IMG/VR virus record: IMGVR_UViG_3300032018_000395
Location: 1 to 34,274 of that record
DNA: 34,274 bases
Reading direction: 5' to 3' (one strand)
Origin: a virus
Shown piece by piece: positions 31,174 to 34,274 of the stretch (positions are counted from its first letter, which is position 1; every line of letters begins with the position of its first letter). Position numbers and translations under genes: made by a program. The notes beneath the pieces were generated by a model. The model made no database searches, was not told where the DNA came from, and saw only the letters and a program-made list of their open reading frames with translations.

Positions 31174-31635
31174 ATGACAACTTACGCTCGAAACATCAGC
31201 AACACCGCGGTGGACGTTACTACGAACAACCCTGCGACCAGCTTTCATCCAACGATTGCAGTCCAGTTCATCACAGTGCCTGACGGCACATTGAACGGGG
31301 CCACGCTATCCGGTGGTGTATGGACGAATCCGGTTGTGGTCGCCCCAGTTGCGCCAGTCGTTCAGTTGCCGACGCTCACGCCGATGACCCTCTATCTGTC
31401 TTTCACGCCAGCCGAGCGCATCGCCATCAAGGCATCGACCGATCCGATGGTCAAGGAATTCTGGGCCACGTATCAACTCTCGGTGCAATTGGACAAGCCG
31501 ACTGATCCAAATCTGATTTCGGTTCAGAACGCCATCGCTTATCTCGCGCAGCCGACAACCGCGACACCACCGGGCGCTGGCATCTTGGCCTCACAGGCCC
31601 GCATCGCGCAAATTCTCGCCGGCATCCCGCAGTAA
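31174..31635 (+). CDS. Tail-fibre associated protein
   Basis: The 153-residue protein follows the adhesin gene and is preceded by AAGGAG. It has a Thr/Asn/Pro-rich N-terminal half with WTNPVVV, then a helical C-terminal half (about 78-105, PAERIAIKASTDPMVKEFWATYQLSVQL). It could be a fibre assembly chaperone or tip subunit; no firm family match. The fibre gene cluster ends here with a strong terminator. Confidence 0.6.
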   Translation: MTTYARNISNTAVDVTTNNPATSFHPTIAVQFITVPDGTLNGATLSGGVWTNPVVVAPVAPVVQLPTLTPMTLYLSFTPAERIAIKASTDPMVKEFWATYQLSVQLDKPTDPNLISVQNAIAYLAQPTTATPPGAGILASQARIAQILAGIPQ

Positions 31636-31655
31636 ATCAATGCAACCCAGCACGC

Positions 31656-31679
31656 AGCCACCTTCGGGTGGCTTTTTTT
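31656..31679 (+). terminator. Intrinsic terminator between fibre and lysis genes
   Basis: The 7-bp stem AGCCACC/GGTGGCT with a TTCG tetraloop is followed by seven T. It ends the fibre cluster and precedes the lysis gene start by about 20 bases. Confidence 0.88.
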
Positions 31680-31699
31680 CGTCCTAAAAAAGGAATGGC

Positions 31700-31879
31700 A
31701 TGAATGAACTGACCGTCGAGCAAAAAAAGAAGCTCGCTGAAATTCTTGAAACCTGGGACACGTATCACCGCGCGATCAGGTTCATCAATGTCCTTGGCCG
31801 CATTTTGAAATGGATTCTCGGCGCCGGGAGTGCCTTCGCCATCATGTGGGGCGCCTGGCATGGGGGTGCGCCGAAATGA
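31700..31879 (+). CDS. Holin-like small membrane protein
   Basis: The 59-residue protein begins with a charged amphipathic helix (MNELTVEQKKKLAEILETW) and ends with one hydrophobic segment (about 38-52, WILGAGSAFAIMWGAW) followed by a short GGAPK tail. It has AAGGA 5 nt upstream. It lies directly before the endolysin gene with an ATGA overlap, the place of holin genes. One predicted membrane segment and small size fit a class III holin, or a pinholin/accessory protein. The terminator upstream separates it from the fibre genes. Confidence 0.6.
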   Translation: MNELTVEQKKKLAEILETWDTYHRAIRFINVLGRILKWILGAGSAFAIMWGAWHGGAPK

Positions 31880-32403
31880 CGCCGCAAGACCTCGCCACTG
31901 CCACCGGCGCGCGCATCGACCGAGCTACCGAATGGCTACCGGCTATCACCGCTGCCATGGCCGAATTCGAGATCGATACGCCACAGCGTCAAGCGATGTT
32001 CCTGGCGCAGATCGGGCACGAGTCTGGATTTCTGCATTACACCGTGGAAATCTGGGGGCCAACCACCGCCCAGAGGCGCTATGAAGGCCGGGCCGATTTG
32101 GGCAACACGCAACCTGGCGACGGGTCACGATTCAGAGGGCGCGGCCTGATCCAGCTCACTGGGCGGGCGAATTATCTGGCGTGCGGATCAGCGCTTGGAG
32201 TGGACCTTATCGCCAAGCCTGTTGCCCTCGGCCAATCGCCACTGGCTGCTCGATCTGCGGCTTGGTTTTGGAAAGCGCACGGATTGAACGAGCTGGCCGA
32301 CGAAAACGACTTCACCGGCATCACTCGGAGAATCAACGGCGGCTACAACGGCATGGATGATCGCTTGGCACTCTACGCAAAAGCTAAAGAGGTGCTGTCA
32401 TGA
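31876..32403 (+). CDS. Endolysin, GH19 chitinase-like muramidase
   Basis: The 175-residue protein (start ATG 31876, ATGA overlap) has the GH19 fold pattern: QRQAMFLAQIGHESGFLHYTVEIWG (about 37-61) with predicted acid E49 and second Glu E58, then RRYEGRADLGNTQPGDGSRFRGRGLIQLTGRANY (about 67-100) and a C-terminal FTGITRRINGGYNGMDDRLALYAKA segment. GH19 phage enzymes cut the glycan strand of peptidoglycan. No signal peptide, so it needs a holin. Confidence 0.9.
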   Translation: MTPQDLATATGARIDRATEWLPAITAAMAEFEIDTPQRQAMFLAQIGHESGFLHYTVEIWGPTTAQRRYEGRADLGNTQPGDGSRFRGRGLIQLTGRANYLACGSALGVDLIAKPVALGQSPLAARSAAWFWKAHGLNELADENDFTGITRRINGGYNGMDDRLALYAKAKEVLS

Positions 32404-32879
32404 CTGGCGTCACCGAAACCCACGAAGAAAAGAACACGTTCCAGGTGGACGTTTTCATTCCTGGCCACGACCCACGAAAAGCTACGGCGCTGTTCGAGCG
32501 CAGCCGAAAACATTTGCTCGAGCGTGACGGCGGCCGCTGCTGGGTGTGCGGCTGCACGGCCGAGGAAACGGGCCACCCGCTGGAGGCTCACCACTACCCG
32601 ATTGAACGCAGCTTTGCCGAGATGGTGGACTGGTCGCCTGGTTCGCAGATTCGCAAGGACTTCCCGAGCTTCGGCTGGGGCAGCTTTGACGAGGCTGACC
32701 CCTACACGTTCGTTGACGACATGAATGTGAATGGCCGGCTGCTTTGCAAGGCGCATCACATCGGCAAGGACGAGGGCGTGCATGCCTTGCCAGAACCAGT
32801 CTGGTTGGCCCAGCGCTACGGGCGCGAGGGTTACCAGTTTTCAAGCATAGAAATCATTCACCACGGAGATCAATCATGA
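32400..32879 (+). CDS. HNH endonuclease-like protein
   Basis: The 159-residue protein has a zinc-binding C-W-V-C (about 48-51) and a C-K-A-H-H (about 117-121) pair, plus E-A-H-H (about 63-66) that could supply the catalytic histidine of an HNH fold. A helix with RSRKHLLERDGG leads into it. It overlaps both neighbours by 4 bases. HNH proteins in phages often assist packaging; placement inside the lysis cassette is unusual. Confidence 0.65.
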   Translation: MTGVTETHEEKNTFQVDVFIPGHDPRKATALFERSRKHLLERDGGRCWVCGCTAEETGHPLEAHHYPIERSFAEMVDWSPGSQIRKDFPSFGWGSFDEADPYTFVDDMNVNGRLLCKAHHIGKDEGVHALPEPVWLAQRYGREGYQFSSIEIIHHGDQS

Positions 32880-33499
32880 GCATCAAAACAGTAATTCAAA
32901 TCCTGATCGGCGTTGCCGGTTACGTCACCTGGGCTGTCATGGCGTGGTTCGACCCGGCGATCCGGCCGGACTTCTTGAAATTCAATGTCGCCATGGCGAT
33001 TGGCACGATTGGCCTGGTGCTGCGCGACATGCGGCCGGCAGACTCGGCCCAGCCGCCCGACAAGCAATCTGGGAGCGCTTCGCTTTTGCTTATGGCCATC
33101 CTTAGCCTGGGCGCGCTGGCGCTGAGCGGGTGCGCAAGCCTCAATTTTGCGGGTAATGCCAGCTACAGCGTCGAGCCTTTCCTTATCGGCCCTGGCAACG
33201 CCGTATGCTGCAAAGTGCTGATTCAGGACGGTAAGGAGCGCGCCAGCCTTGACCTGCACGTCGTGAAGGACGGCGACAAATATGACATCACGCTGAGCGA
33301 AAAGCAGGTCACGGCCTTTGCTGGCCAGCAGATCGCGGCGAACGCAGGTATTGCAAATGCTGAAATCGCGGCCAAGGCGGCGACGGCCGTCATCCTGGCC
33401 CCGCTGGCACCGGCCTTGATCGGATCCGGTGGGGTAGGTGCCGCGGCGGCTGGCGCTGGTGCTGCTACGTTGCTCACTCCGTCCGGGGTCAAGCCGTGA
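32876..33499 (+). CDS. Membrane protein fused to a lipoprotein-like domain
   Basis: The 207-residue protein (start ATG 32876, ATGA overlap; longer in-frame start at 32744 not supported) has two hydrophobic segments near the N-terminus (about 5-24 and 36-49), a third at 68-82, and then a lipobox L-A-L-S-G-C (C86). The soluble C-terminal part has a beta section (about 95-140) and an Ala-rich helix/tail (about 145-207). This could be a holin-like protein fused to an outer-membrane-linked lipoprotein, possibly spanin-like. An internal ATG at 33092 (M73) would yield a lipoprotein alone, but its ribosome binding site is weak. Confidence 0.55.
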   Translation: MSIKTVIQILIGVAGYVTWAVMAWFDPAIRPDFLKFNVAMAIGTIGLVLRDMRPADSAQPPDKQSGSASLLLMAILSLGALALSGCASLNFAGNASYSVEPFLIGPGNAVCCKVLIQDGKERASLDLHVVKDGDKYDITLSEKQVTAFAGQQIAANAGIANAEIAAKAATAVILAPLAPALIGSGGVGAAAAGAGAATLLTPSGVKP

Positions 33500-33921
33500 G
33501 CAAGTTCCTGACATCCCTGCGCGTTGAAGAGCTTGACGATTCGAGCAACGACGGGCGCGGCACCTGGCGCGTGCTGTCCATGCTGGCCTACAAATCTGAC
33601 GTGGCCGGAACCGTGTTCATTGTGCCCGCCGGCTTCATCACTGATTTTGCTTCGGTGCCAAGAATACCGATTGCATTCCTGCTGACGGCCGACACCGCCC
33701 ACCAGGCCGCCGTGGTGCATGACTGGCTTTACACGACACACGAAGTCGCGCGCGACGTTGCCGACGCTGTGCTGCGCGAAGCCTCTATCGCGTCTGGCGT
33801 GCCAGCTTGGCGCGCCTGGCTGATGTGGGCTGGCGTGCGGGTAGGTGGTGCATCTCATTTTGTAGCGCCTGCGACCCCGCAGCCTGCAATCGTTTTGAGT
33901 GCTGTGCCTGCGAGTATTTAG
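33496..33921 (+). CDS. DUF1353 protein
   Basis: The 141-residue protein (GTG start overlapping the previous stop) shows the DUF1353 pattern with GTVFIVPAGFITDFASVPR (about 38-56), then the H-D-W-L-Y motif (about 75-79). The C-terminus is a Pro/Ala-rich tail. DUF1353 proteins occur near lysis or tail genes in phages and have no established biochemical function that I know of. The conserved D and H could be a metal site. Confidence 0.82.
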   Translation: MSKFLTSLRVEELDDSSNDGRGTWRVLSMLAYKSDVAGTVFIVPAGFITDFASVPRIPIAFLLTADTAHQAAVVHDWLYTTHEVARDVADAVLREASIASGVPAWRAWLMWAGVRVGGASHFVAPATPQPAIVLSAVPASI

Positions 33922-34034
33922 TCAAGCATTCAAGGTCAGTTTGCGAAATTGCGCAAGTTGGCAAGTTTTGCAAGTTTCCGGTTTTTCCAGCTCACCGCGA
34001 TTAAGAAGCTGACATCATCATTTTAGGAATCACC
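33922..34034. other. Intergenic region with three GCAAGTT repeats
   Basis: This gap holds three GCAAGTT repeats (33953, 33961, 33970) and a short inverted repeat TTGCG/CGCAA (33941-33957). No promoter pattern or terminator is convincing. TAGGA precedes the next ATG. Confidence 0.4.
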
Positions 34035-34274
34035 ATGCCAACAATGCGCGCAAAGTTTCAGATCAGCAAGATCGAGCAGTTCGGTACCACCGAGCAGTTG
34101 CACTTCAATGCAGTGAGCAAATCGACTGCATATCCGGCGGACGGAAGTGACGAAGACAACACGTATGCGCACTATTCGCCCTCAGCAACGTGCGTCATCA
34201 GCATCGCCAACCCCATGCTGATTGGAAAGTTCAAGGTGGGTGAAAAATATTACGTCGATTTCACGCCAGCCTGA
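34035..34274 (+). CDS. Small phage protein of unknown function
   Basis: The 79-residue protein, preceded by TAGGA, is predicted mostly beta-structured, with alternating KFQISKIEQFG, TEQLHFNAVS and CVISIANPMLIGKFKVGEKYYVDF strands. It resembles small phage proteins often found near the right end of prophages, but I cannot name the family. It ends exactly at the window edge and is complete. Confidence 0.6.
   Translation: MPTMRAKFQISKIEQFGTTEQLHFNAVSKSTAYPADGSDEDNTYAHYSPSATCVISIANPMLIGKFKVGEKYYVDFTPA

Noticed and set aside
1-34274. Integrase, att sites, tRNA or CRISPR array
   Set aside because: I looked for these on both strands and found no supporting motif in the window. The integration module may lie outside it.

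Overview
The window is a nearly complete temperate tailed bacteriophage (prophage) genome with a contractile, myovirus-type tail. Its GC-rich base composition, ATGA-coupled genes and protein families suggest a betaproteobacterial host, perhaps Comamonadaceae. That placement is inference, because no host gene is visible. The window opens and closes exactly on stop codons. No integrase, attachment site, tRNA or CRISPR array was found in it.

Layout. (1) 1-2152, minus strand: a lysogeny operon of a CI-like repressor, a HipA-like kinase and a DUF3037-type protein, each junction overlapping by 4 bases (ATGA). (2) 2161-2233: the genetic switch, with overlapping divergent promoters and three evenly spaced operators of the form CWAGC-N5-GCTWG. 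(3) 2233-9480, plus strand: a Cro-like protein, one small gene on the opposite strand, then a CII-like regulator and a tightly coupled early operon. That operon holds a helicase/DNA-methyltransferase fusion, a DUF1376 replication protein with iteron-like repeats inside its gene, the RusA resolvase, a PD-(D/E)XK nuclease-like protein, a DUF1367 protein and an HNH protein. (4) 9494-9966: a Q-like antiterminator gene whose stop codon lies in the -10 box of a putative late promoter, followed by a short structured leader and an intrinsic terminator. This matches the lambda Q-pR'-tR' arrangement. (5) 10217-19482: terminase, portal, head morphogenesis, protease with a probable nested scaffold, cement, major capsid and neck genes. 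(6) 19550-29073: sheath, tube, a tail chaperone with a -1 frameshift, tape measure with a lysozyme domain, and the baseplate with hub, spike, gp25, gpJ and DUF2612. (7) 29084-31635: tail-fibre genes, including a glycine-rich adhesin. (8) 31700-34274: lysis and accessory genes, including a holin-like peptide, GH19 endolysin, HNH protein, membrane/lipoprotein chimera, DUF1353 and a small unknown protein.

How it works together (inference). In the lysogen the repressor would hold the rightward promoter shut while the same short transcript makes the HipA-like/DUF3037 pair, a good candidate for a lysogenic-conversion or phage-exclusion cassette. On induction, Cro and the early operon are made, Q is produced and lets polymerase pass the leader terminator. 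The late operon then runs about 24 kb through several further intrinsic terminators. All functional names come from motif reading; no database search was run.
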